From: Apostichopus japonicus
Lineage: Eukaryota; Echinodermata; Holothuroidea; Aspidochirotida; Stichopodidae
Assembly (NCBI RefSeq): GCF_037975245.1
Contig: NC_092580.1
Span: forward strand, 6,486,501-6,550,500
DNA length: 64,000 nucleotides
Direction: 5' to 3'
Part shown: piece after piece, positions 1 to 10,735 of the stretch
Layout of the letters: the number at the start of each line of letters is the position of its first letter
Numbering within the stretch: the stretch's first letter is position 1
Translations under genes and position numbers: made by a program
The notes under the pieces: model-generated
Database searches by the model: none
Told to the model about the DNA's origin: nothing
Seen by the model: only the letters and a program-made list of their open reading frames with translations

Positions 1-161
1 GAATCAAAAAGTGATAAATTTTGTTCTTTTTACCATAAATGTGATTACAAAAATGTGCGATATTCTTTCAAAAGGTAACTTATTAGCTATTACTTCTTAT
101 TTATGATGATGAAATCGAATGCAGAAATGTCTAAAGCATATAAGAAAAAGTTGAAACTTAC

Positions 162-285
162 CAAAATCTGAATTACAAAACTTTTGTTGAGGATGCTTGA
201 CTGGACAGAGGCACCTGTCTGCCTCTACTGTCACCATGATCCCGAGGGTGAATGCCATTACAGCTGCTACCAGAAGTTTCTCCAT
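162..285 (-). CDS. TIMP-A, first coding exon (rest of gene off the left edge)
   Basis: Partial gene. The ATG is the complement of 283-285. The open frame encodes 41 residues and ends one base into the next codon at 162, where the minus strand reads TTTTG|GTAAGT, a good 5' splice site (phase 1). Residues 1-23 are a hydrophobic signal peptide (MEKLLVAAVMAFTLGIMV...), followed by CLCPVKHPQQKFCNSDF. This is the diagnostic TIMP N-terminus: C-x-C, then HPQQ, then C, then D-F. In the family, the first Cys of the mature protein chelates the catalytic zinc of metalloproteinases, and Cys1, Cys3 and Cys13 form disulfides with later exons. Later exons would lie left of position 1. Oddity: Asp-Arg precedes the first Cys, where most TIMPs have the signal cleavage site directly before it. 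Exon length and phase match TIMP-B exactly, so the two are paralogues. A holothurian tensilin-like role is possible but cannot be judged from one exon. Confidence 0.9.
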
Positions 286-709
286 TATAATCTATGAGGC
301 AGATGTACTTTCAATAAATACTTGATAAAAATCTTTGGCGAAAAGTTGAAAACTTTAGTAGAGTTGTTTAAAACTTTGGTGAATACTTTTCTTCTCAAGT
401 TAAAACGTGTTGATTTCTTCTTGTTGTTTGCTGGTCAGTCAAGTGGCTTCCAATCAAAGGCAACTCTGCTTCTGAGTTCAGCCAACAATTGCTGTGGCTT
501 TTATTTCCTTTCAGTACCTGTAACTATTTCTGTCTACACCCCCACAGTGTTAGCACTAGAGCACACATATAATCTTCTATTTCCTGAGGGTGGAATCCAA
601 CAATGTGAATAGCCACTTGTACAGGCAGTTGATTTCCTAAAAGTTTACACAATGCAGACGCAATGGAATGTGAATAACTGGCCTCCCCCTGGTTTGTTCG
701 GATGTAGCT

Positions 710-721
710 CCAATGACGTCA
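710..721. promoter_or_regulatory. CCAAT box fused to a consensus CRE, upstream of TIMP-A
   Basis: The sequence CCAATGACGTCA contains a CCAAT pentamer (710-714) overlapping a full palindromic cAMP-response element TGACGTCA (714-721). It lies about 430 bp upstream of the TIMP-A start codon, which is on the minus strand. CREB/ATF and AP-1 type factors bind this octamer in animals. The motif is seen directly; its use as a TIMP-A promoter element is inference. A second TGACGTCA occurs at 11636-11643 with no gene start nearby. Confidence 0.35.
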
Positions 722-2900
722 CAAAACTACAAAATAGTCAATTGGTTTTCATTCCTGTCTGGGTCATCTATATACTGTTTTTGTTGAAAGGCATAGAAAC
801 AAACAAAACTTCCTAATACAATATGAACTAGAAATCTCTACTGGAAGTTTGGACTTTCAACTGAAGTCACATAGCTTCATTAGAAATGATTGGTTATATT
901 TATCTTGATTGTTTATAATTATATTTGCTTTAGTAGATTGGAATAGTTAAAACATTGCCACATTTTATAGATAAAAGATTTGGCACAGTAGTCATCAAAC
1001 TTCATCCTTTGTAAAATTTGATACAACTGTATTGGACATACCATAGTGTTTAATGAAACATATCACTGCAGGTTAATAGCTGTTACTTTGTGGTGTTGTA
1101 ACTCAAATGGTATTGACATGTTTCACAAGATTGAAACAGAAAATTAATCTGTAAGATATGCAATCATTAGTGAACAATGTCATGTGACAAATAAGTGGAA
1201 TGCAGCGGTTCCTTGTGTTAAAAAAATAGATAAAGTTGAAAACTGTTTTCTTCTTTTTGGCAAATATGAAATAATTAGTGATTTAATTTACTATAATCCA
1301 AGCAAATCTACAACAACAACAAAAGTGTCATGGAGAGAAAGATCATTATAACAATTTTGTTTCCATTATGAAATATTTGTTTGTTCACATGAATTGAAAT
1401 CTAGTTCTACTGTTTTATTTTAAGTTGCACTGAATGCAACCAGTGTACAGGTATTTGCTTTCCCAGCAGTTCGTCTTACCCCAGCCCACAGCCATCTTCC
1501 TGTTTAACATCTTTGATAATGCCTTTGTAGCCATTTCTGCAATTTGCAACAATAATTTCATTGTTCATAACTGTTTAATTGTTTTTTGTTTCTTTTTTAA
1601 GTAAATTTTCCATAACACAAGTAATTTAATCTCACTTTTTTTCAAAAAAAAAAAATTTTAAATTGTAGAGAACATATTCATTTTGTAGAGGGAAGATAGG
1701 CATGAAAGCCTGGGAAAGTTTGATGGACTGTTAGAAGAAGAGTTAATTGCTTAACTACTAATAACAACAAAAGCAAACTATAAACACCATCAAAGTTTGG
1801 ATCAATCATGTCCTGTGCATAGTATAAACCCAAGATTTATATTTTTCTTTTCATAAAAATAAATCTCTTCTGGAGGATCAGTTCCTGCGGTAATGTTTGT
1901 TATGGTTTCTATGTTTTTTATCGCTGAAGAACTGGTAGGCAACAACTAGCAGTACTATTTATTTGTGTTTCCTTCACACATATCCTTCCTGGATTATGAT
2001 ACTGCATGAAATGGTGTGTGCAATATTTTCATAGTATGAGCCTGAAAGGGTTATATGTCCATGGTAATGGGTACACAAGGCATTATGCTCAAAGTGGGCG
2101 AAGGTTAGTGAAAACAAGATGAAAGTTGAACAAGAACGATGGTTTATTCTCTTATAGACAAGAAAATAAACAAATGTTACTTGTAAACAAAATTTGTGTA
2201 AATTTGGTAAGTGAGTAAGCATGAGAACTTACTTTCCTATACTTCTTTCAAATTTAGGTAATTTTAGTTCACTTAAATTCAATTTTTTTTTCTTTATGAA
2301 CGTCCATTTTCTTTATCTTTGAAGATGGGGGTGTTGTGGGGATGTATGAATAGATGGTGTAGGTCGGGCATGAACAATAGAGAAAAGTACTAAACTCCTG
2401 TGTAAACCAAAGACTTTTGAAAGGTTTTCAACTTTACAGTAAAATAGGTTTTATAACACAATATGCTTGGATGACATTGTAATTTCCTTACAATTTGATT
2501 TGACATCAAACTTATTAATCAAAACTCATATAGGCCAGAAACATGTAGTGCAACGTACAGCCCATTATGATTCATGATGATTACGGGATCATGAAAGCTT
2601 GTTTTAGTCTTTTTTATTGACATAATCTAGTATGTATTCCTTTCCCTGACTTGGTTTAAACTCAACCCTCTGCAATTATTTGTTAATCACAACTTATTTT
2701 TGTAAGGCGAAGAACGTGTTTGTTTGCACCTTATTGTAACAGGGGTGAAGTTCACTTATATGCGGTTAACCACAGCAAGTCTGTATTGATCAATCATATA
2801 CAGAACCCTACTAAACCAATCAACCAGATCGAAGACTATATATATTGGAAGTAAATCAGTTGAGAGATATTTTTGTCACAACAAAACAAAACATCTATTT

Positions 2901-2969
2901 AAACATATATATAGATATATGTGTGTTCATATATATATATATATATATGTGTGTTCATATATATATGTA
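2901..2969. repeat. AT-rich microsatellite with an interspersed GTGTGTTC motif
   Basis: Runs of (AT)n are interrupted twice by GTGTGTTC, giving a short compound repeat. Seen directly. Confidence 0.8.
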
Positions 2970-5535
2970 CGTATAACATTAATAAGTATATTATAACTGT
3001 TCATGTACATAGCAACTAATATTGTGAGGTTGGATGAATTTGTGATTCAACATTAGCTTGTTGTGCTACTATTACTCATGTAATAAGCAACAAATTAAAG
3101 TCAATTTTAACAAAAGCATTTCAAAATTTGAATAATTTTAGGGAGTCACTTGACCCACCGGGGCTATTTTGAAGTGTGTGACATTATAGAATAGCTAGGT
3201 AGCACGAAATAAATGAATTCCAAAAAGTTCACTATATGCTGCTTTAATAGTTAATTGCTTGATTGTTCTTATCTGTAACTTTGTTTCCTCAAATTTTATA
3301 TAAAGTTATCCAACTTTCAACTACATATAGCTAATTCAAGAAAGCTATAAAATTCTTGATAAACCCAATTGTTTCTCTTCTTGGAAAGTCAACCCACTCG
3401 TTCAATGTTAACATTCACTTTTGAAGATTGATCATGTGAACTTTAAATATCCACAATTTAGATTTACTAATATTAGAAACATAAATTTAATCATTTATTG
3501 TAAAATCATGTCACTCTGTTACAAAGTATCTCTCAGCTAACCAGAGCTAAGCAGATGAATAGAAAAGAAAAACACATATAAAACAATTTGAAAAGTGAAA
3601 ATGAATGGCTTAAAATAGAATTCACTGATTCCTCGGAAATTCCACAAGTTTGGCGGAAGTGGTCTTCTACTGCATTTAAATATCGTTGAAGACAATGCCA
3701 TGCGGTGAACTTTTACCCACACCTGCTGTTTTTTGGCAGACAGGTGCAGAATGGTGAAGTTTGGTCGATGCACCACAGATGAGAAAATTATAACAAATAT
3801 AAAGTGTGTTCAGAAACAACATTGCTCATTAACTTGTTTCCTCTGTCTCTCTCCCTCTCTGCAAATGTTCTGTTTGTGTGTCAGTGAGTGTTTGTTAGCA
3901 ATGTCTTTTATGCATTGGAAGATCAGTGATTGATTTATTATCCTGCTGAACAGTTTCATTACAATTTGATAAACATGAGTTTCTTTTAAAATATTTTTTG
4001 GTGCAATTTAATTATGATTATTTTTTAGTAATGATTTCACTTCATTCAGAGTGTGATAAAAATGTAAATAGTACTCGTGTAAGGAGATCCAAATGAGCTA
4101 AGTTCATCCAAATCTTCTGGAACGTTAACATTTTATCAACTTAGTAAATCTACTGGATGCTTAAAATGATCAACATATGCATTGGTCTTCATTGATTGAT
4201 ATATTTGGTGTTCATTGATTGATTGAATGATATATTGGTGTTCAGTGATCAACATGTGCATCTCTCTTAGTGATAGGAACAGGTAGCAGTAGATGGTGGT
4301 TTATTTCAAGATTGTTGACCAAACATTTCACAAAACCAGGCATATCACAAGTTTAATATTCTGACTGTGTATATGGAATAGCCATTTTGTAGTGGTTAAA
4401 TGTTAGCATATTTTCAGCCACTTCTGTGGTGACACTAGGCTAGGTTTCACATTCCTCAATAAAACTATTAGAGTCATAACTCATCATATACTTGAGCACT
4501 TGAGATGTAGTAAAACAGCTGAAAAGTGCCATCTTAAACATTTATAGATAGAAAGGAATGTTTCTGGCCTGCATTATACCCCTGGTAACCCTGAGTTTAT
4601 AAGTAGAGTAGATACTAACTATAGGCATTTGTGTCAGGATAGCTATGGTCTTATACAGGAGTCAACAGGTATTTCTATAATGATAAGGTAACAATTGAAG
4701 TTAGTGGAGGTTTTCACACCCTCATGTTCCCAAGTTGCTCAGGGGAGATGGTACGTGGGAAGGGGAGAGGGTGGAAAGATTGGTTAGGGATGGTATCATT
4801 ACTTTGAAAGGGATAGCTATGTTATGGAAGAAGAGTATTGCTTTAGAATGTAATACAGAATGTATGATTCAGTTTTATATATATCCACATCTGTGACCAA
4901 CACATTATAAGATTCACATAACTTGACAAGTTGAAAATGGTGGTGGGGGAGGGGTGGGGGTGGAGATATTTCAGGGAAAAATCTCTCTACTGGGTCCATA
5001 AGGGCCACTTCTGTCCTCTATAAGTGAAAAAAAAACTTGAGAAAAGTGGAAGGGGAAACACCTTACTATTAAATGACTCTACCAGTGAAAGGGGAAGTGA
5101 CTTATATGGGATTAGGGATATTATGAGGGTGAAAAAATGGGGTCATCTGAAGAATGGGAGCCTGAGGGATTATTGTCATTGATAGAGGAGTTTGGTGATG
5201 GCATGAAGAGCCTAAACAGCTCATGCTCAGTGATTAGAACCATATCTTTATAGCCTACACGTTTCTTCTAGGTTTGATCTTCTAGTATTACAATGGTCAT
5301 GTGCTCACTATGATGTAAATAGATTTAGTTTGGATACTTATCCTGACTTTGGATGATGGGAAACCAAGGTTTTATCCCTCCGGTACTCATAAAAAAACAT
5401 AAAAAACTGAATGTTTAAGTTGAGGTTTATACTGACATAAAATATTAAGTGTTGATACTCAAGAATGTATGTAAATATTGAAACTACTGCTGAGTGCACA
5501 GAGGTAGACCCTATGTATAGCTAGAAATTTTACTC

Positions 5536-6159
5536 TTAAAGCAGCATTTTGCGTTGGGTCGCTTTTTTCCACTTTTTTAACATGTGCATCGATTTTTTTA
5601 CATGTATCAATCATAAAGCAGCAATCTAAGATACCATCCAAGTTTCACCCTGCCAAGAGCGTTAATTAGCGAGTAATTAACGATTTATGTCGATAAATGA
5701 GAAGAGTGTCCTCGACAAATTTCACAGTTAAAATTAATCGCATACAATTCCGCCAAACCCACTAGTTTGAATTCAACCAATCAGAGATGCAGGTTTAGTT
5801 ATGAGCCGTTGCTAAAAATAGATTCAAGACTTCGCGTTGGTTGTACCAGGGAGTTGTTATGCAACTCCCTGGTACAACTGCCATATAGACTGTACACAAA
5901 TCAAGCGTGGTGTTATATTACGTATCTGTCAATGACGTTCGTAGTGTTTAAATATTCATATTATGGGCGAGGTTTATTGGGTTCCCAACGGAAAATATCT
6001 TGGAGAACAACAAAGTTGAAAGTTGCAAATTTTTCGACTTTTATGCCACCATTTGAAGTAAAATATAAATAGATTAGCTAGTTATGTATGTCGTTATGGC
6101 AAAGTGGAATCAGTGAGGTTGAGAAAAATCATAGAAAAGGACACAAAATGCTGCTTTAA
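5536..6159. mobile_element. TTAA-flanked MITE with terminal inverted repeats
   Basis: The left end reads TTAAAGCAGCATTTTGCGT and the right end, reverse-complemented, reads TTAAAGCAGCATTTTGTGT, so the ends are inverted copies over about 19 bp with one mismatch. TTAA at both borders (5536-5539, 6156-6159) is the target duplication expected of piggyBac-type and some other DNA transposons. The 624-bp length and lack of a transposase frame fit a non-autonomous MITE. Inside lies a perfect 17-bp hairpin (5840-5878). The 101-residue open frame at 5767-6072 covers this hairpin and is not taken as a gene. Confidence 0.6.
5840..5878. repeat. Perfect 17-bp hairpin with a 5-nt loop inside the MITE
   Basis: The left arm, 5840-5856 (GTTGTACCAGGGAGTTG), is the exact reverse complement of 5862-5878, with loop TTATG. 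Seen directly. It may be a structural part of the MITE or the scar of a nested inverted duplication. Confidence 0.85.
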
Positions 6160-6512
6160 ACATGTGTCAAATTGTTTAGAATGTCTGAAAGGTTTGCACT
6201 TTGCATGGCATTCATCAGGTCATCCGGCTATCTGTAACAGAGAATTTAAATATTTGATGCTTTTATATTGATTCTGTAATGTTTGTGCAATGATACAGTG
6301 TACTTTATGCAGGTCCTTTAAAGCTATTTTCATAGTTACTTATGATAAACTGTGTGGTTCTGCTTCAATATATAGACAATTTTTGTTTCTCATACAAATA
6401 GTACAATATTTATGTTGTAACTTGCAACCTTACAGCTTGATGCCATAATTTCATATATCCTTGAGTTATTGTGTTTTAGCCACCTTTCATGTGTTCTTGA
6501 TAGTACCAGAAT

Positions 6513-6651
6513 GGTACCAGCAGATTATCTGTTTTGAGGGTACCGTGTGTCCTTAGTGGGTGTTTCACAGGGTACCATTAGATAGTTTTGAGGCTTGTGT
6601 GTCCTTCAGTGTTGCATGGTACCCAGTAGGTACTTTGTATTTCCTGGTACC
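6513..6651. repeat. Cluster of five GGTACC palindromes
   Basis: GGTACC starts at 6513, 6539, 6571, 6618 and 6646. A given hexamer is expected about once per 4 kb, less in AT-rich DNA. The flanks share fragments such as GTGTGTCCTT and TTTTGAGG, so this is probably an eroded tandem repeat with a ~30-45 bp spacing. Confidence 0.6.
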
Positions 6652-8059
6652 ATGTGTAGCACCAAAATGATAGAAATTCAAAACAGAATCCAGCATTAAG
6701 TTGTTTGTTTTTTCACTTAAAAAGAAAATAATTCATTTATAAACTAGTACATTGTTTTACTGTAAAATGAGGCAATAAATATGTTTGAAATGAAAGAGAA
6801 ATGAGTATGTGGTTAGGTAACACATGGGTAAGGGAACCATTTCCCATCCCTCCCATCCCCCCCCCCCCCTTGGTATGATGCCATCAAACCACACTATAGC
6901 GTACTTAGTAAAACATGATACAAGCAATTCCCAACATTTCTCTGCATTTTGTGGAACGAGTAGGAAGAGCACAAATATATGTTTCAAAGTAAAACAATTT
7001 ATAAATTTGGAAACAGCATAATAACTAGAGGAGGGTTATCATTTAATTGTCATATTTCAAACAGCAAGAAACAAGTTTTCATTACAGAAGTGACACATTT
7101 CCTGGTAGTAATTATGCACTTATATCGTGAGACCATGATTCTCTTTATTAGATAAGATAATGCTACAGAAAGCCAACTATATAAAGTTACGAGAACTTAT
7201 AAACTTGGCCTTCAGGAAACCCTTGTAACTGAGGCGATGTGACCTTGTATCCACTCCCATTCTATAGTTACCTGACAAGCAACACCCACCCCGCTGTGAG
7301 AGACTTTGAGTAAGCATTCTCAGTCTCAATTTCAGTTCTTGGATGTTTATAGTTTTCGCGTAAAACTTCGTCAGATTTGTGGAAGCAACGGCCTCCCGGA
7401 TCGTTGCTCCCGATTCCATCCTGGAAGCTACATGCTGGGGAGCTGTGATGTCATCATGAGGTCACCCACAGACTTCTATTATTCCATATTTGGAAATAAA
7501 CAGCCATGGGTTATGATAATGATGGTTCAACAATCTGTTGGAGATGCCAGTAAAACTGGATTAAAGCAATACACAGCCACATAAAGATAGATACGTTTCT
7601 TTCTGCAACTGCTTTCGATATAAGTCAAATTTTGAGGATTTTTCAACTGATCATTTTGGAGAGTATTTAGATAAATTGAAAAACAAATGCGGTTTTCGCA
7701 AAGGGTGATAGCTTGGCAATAGTTTAAGATGTACACAAAATAGTCTAATTCTGTTCATAGCATTCATAATGCTACAAATGCAACCATCTCCCCAAAACTA
7801 TATAACTGGCTAAAAAATATATAACTAGCTAGAAAATATAAAACTGGCTATCATGAAAGAAGCTGATTTTGTTAGCGAGATTTAATCTCTACCATCTCAA
7901 CATCCTTGGTTTACTTTATGAAAATTGATTGACATTGTCAATTGAATGTGGAAAAACACAACTTCAAAAATACCATTATTATCCTGAAATTTTATTTCAG
8001 TATTCATTATGCTTGGAAGATTCACAACACTTCAGATACAGTTATCTTGTTTTTTTAAA

Positions 8060-8088
8060 TTAATTAATTAATTGAATTAATTAATTAA
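8060..8088. repeat. AT palindrome (TTAA)n with 14-bp arms
   Basis: The left arm TTAATTAATTAATT and the right arm AATTAATTAATTAA flank a single G. A simple TTAA microsatellite with a phase-switch gives this palindrome. Confidence 0.8.
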
Positions 8089-9789
8089 TGTTATAAGTTG
8101 TCTAACCCAATGTGGTTGACTTGTGTCTTGTGTTCTGGAATAAAATACTTTATCATAGTCATATACATTTAATGATCATAATACTCATTGTCCCACTTAA
8201 ATCATTACAAGATAATATCCCCAGAATTACATTAGAAAAGACTGATGGATTTACTTAAAAATTAAGTTTTTTGAAAATGCTATTTTCACCGTCAATCACA
8301 AAAGCACTTAATTCATAATTCTGAAATGTTCTTTCAGGAAGTACTGATGCATTCCTTTAAGTGCAGCTCTGTCCATGGAGTGAACGGAAACACAATTGAA
8401 CATATTTTGGATATTTCAGGCAATCATGTTATCCCTTGGTGGTTTCATTGTACAGAGTTATTAAATACACAAATAATATTGATTTAAAATAAAAGTAAAC
8501 ATTTTTTTGGCCCAGTTATGAACAATATACTTCTGCATTTGATTTGGTGAGATTGGAATTTTATGTAAGGAATGCATGAATCAAACTTGTTGTGGTCACT
8601 GGTGTAATCAAAGCTCAATGGATGAACTTTTTAAGAATTTAGGTAAACCACCCAACTAATTGTTATATTTGTGTCATATCTGCTGGATTAACTGGTGGAA
8701 CAAAATTAGCTGCAAGTTGACCTATCCTGTATTTAAGAGAATTTTAATAATTGGACCAAATACCCCACATATTTGTGTTGTAATTTCTCATATATGAAAT
8801 AATTAGCCTAAGAAACGTCTCTTGTTTTCTAGGTTAAGGAAGTCTGATAGAATCTACCACTCCCCTTCCCTTTCCCCTTCCCAATGAAATATCCCAAAGT
8901 AAATTTGTTAATGACTTCATATGAAGCTATATTTTGCCTTTATTCCTGTATTATTGATCCAGTTCAGACAGTCTGAACCTTGGGATGGGTGAGGGATGGG
9001 GATATGATATAAAAGTGGGTGGGAAGGAGGGAGTTAAACTCATAAATCTGTTTAAGCAATTAGGAGATAAATATATGAGTATAAAAAGGCAAAGCATCAT
9101 TTATTCAGAGTCCCTCTTGCTTCAGTAAGAAATTGACTTGCAATCTGGTCACCTTGAATATGACTGTAGAGATGCAGTGGTCACAAATGACCTTGATGAT
9201 AAAAAAGTTACAAACTCTCATAATTAGGAAACTTTAATCAATCAGTCGGCACTTTGATCAAGATAATGATTCACTTTAATTTTGAATTATATAATTGTGT
9301 ATAGTTTTACTTTCTGATTTTATATAATTAACTTTATTTTTAATTTTTAATTGAAGTTCATTATACACCCAATGCAACCACAGGCTTTTCTTTCAGATTT
9401 AAAATAGAATGCAGTGGCTAAAGCTAACGTCAAGAAAATTCCTCTAATTAGAAATAGCTGAGAGGTGAACCTCATTAGAGCATCAACCAATTAACTTGAG
9501 ATCTAAGCCTGTCAGATTTAATAACCCCAGATTAAAAGGTCAGTAAGACATGATATACTGCTGAAAACGTGATCCTGTCCCTATTGATACACAATGCATG
9601 GATGAGCAGTGAGGAACTGTTTAGTTCTCCAAGTACTGATTGCTGGCTATAGAACATTGACCTCAGGTTTTTCATCTTCAGTCATTTGGAGGTGCAGAAT
9701 TATGTAAGGTGACATCCTATTGATGCTCTTGGATTAGAAATTGTGCAAATGTTCATGTGCATGTATCAGAAAGGAAAAAAAGACCTTGT

Positions 9790-9920
9790 CATCTTCCTCC
9801 CCTTCTTCTTCATCACTCTCCCCTTCCTCTTTTCTTTCTCCTCCTGTTCCTCCTTCTCTTCTCCTTCTCCTCCTTCTCCCCCTTCCCTCTCCCTCCACCA
9901 CCCCTTTCCTATATCACTTT
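9790..9920. repeat. Polypyrimidine (CT-rich) tract
   Basis: About 130 bases almost purely of C and T on the + strand, rich in TCCTCC and CTTCTT words. This explains the three overlapping low-complexity open frames. It could form triplex DNA or act as a strong polypyrimidine tract; no adjoining exon was seen. Confidence 0.75.
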
Positions 9921-10651
9921 CCCTTCCCATTGGAACAGAAATAAAACAAATATATTTACAAGCCAGCTAGCACAAAGCACAAATGTGTAGGCAGACTGAT
10001 AGGTTTTAGACACCTATTATTGTACTCTGTGTCAATTCCAGGAAACAGTGGGGTGTGTTAGGAGGCCAGGAAATTTCTAAGGTAGAGTGCCCTTATTTAT
10101 CAAATGTTAAACTTCGTTGTTCATAGCTACTGATACATTTCTTCGTTTAGTGAACATAGGAAGTTGAAAGCCATGATCTTTGTAAGCTGATTTCTGTGTT
10201 AAGTAGGAATCTATTGAAAGCCTTTGAAAATGCACCATGCTGCACCTTTTCCCATTACTTTGATTATAAAACATTAAATATATTGCAAAACTTGAGGTTT
10301 TATAGAACTGACCATATTGATCTTGGACAAATTAACATTTTTGCTGGTAGAGAAATTGTTTCATATCCAAACATGAGGGTAATGACTTGCCTCTTGACTA
10401 CACCTTGCTCATTTATTGTCAATATAAGTATTCTTTCTATTTGTGTTGTTGGTTCAAAACTCTGTTTGACTTCTTCATTGCTGTTCCACCCTTCCCACAA
10501 GACAAATATAAGATACCAAAACATCCAACTTAGCAAAACATCCAACTTTTTTATTGCAATTACCTTCCATGACCTCAAAAGTACAAAAGTAGATTTGCTG
10601 AAGTTGATAGCTCTTCCTGTTTTGTTGCTTTAGAATCAAATGCACATTTAT

Positions 10652-10735
10652 CTTGGGGGGTTGGGGGTGGGTGGGTTGGGGTGGGTGGGTGGGTTGGGGG
10701 TGGATGGGTTGGAGGGAGGGAGGAGGAGGTGGAGG
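10652..10735 (+). repeat. G-rich tract with G-quadruplex potential
   Basis: Contains many G-runs of three or more separated by one or two T bases (for example GGGTGGGTGGGTGGG). This satisfies the usual four-run G-quadruplex pattern several times over on the + strand. The overlapping Pro/Asn/Thr-rich minus-strand open frame is an artefact of this tract. Confidence 0.75.

Larger units (their letters stand above)
286..5535. other. Non-coding stretch upstream of TIMP-A, inside the synapsin intron
   Basis: No convincing exon was seen on either strand. Contents: the CRE/CCAAT site above; an AT/GT microsatellite at 2901-2969 in which the sequence ATATATGTGTGTTCATATAT occurs twice; a solo inverted-repeat end at about 3224-3237 (ATATGCTGCTTTAA) resembling the end of the MITE at 5536-6159; short GATT-rich duplications at 4181-4250; and a G-rich patch at 4938-4962. 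Short open frames here look random. Confidence 0.6.
6160..10651. other. Intronic stretch without a supported gene
   Basis: Contents: a cluster of five GGTACC palindromes (6513-6651); a three-copy ~17-20 bp repeat (7797-7852); an AT palindrome with 14-bp arms (8060-8088); and a CT-rich tract (9790-9920) that yields proline/serine/leucine-rich open frames in all three frames, a composition artefact. The 145-residue open frame at 10196-10633 has no recognisable motif and is most likely chance. Confidence 0.55.

Noticed and set aside
97-161. C-terminal part of the frame at 97-285 beyond residue 41
   Set aside because: It reads through a consensus GTAAGT donor into the intron; the residues after NSDF(G) lose TIMP character.
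9741-9990. Ser/Pro/Leu-rich frames
   Set aside because: Polypyrimidine tract translated in three frames.
10196-10633. 145-residue + strand open frame
   Set aside because: No recognisable motif, AT-driven composition, and an overlapping antisense frame of similar quality; likely chance.
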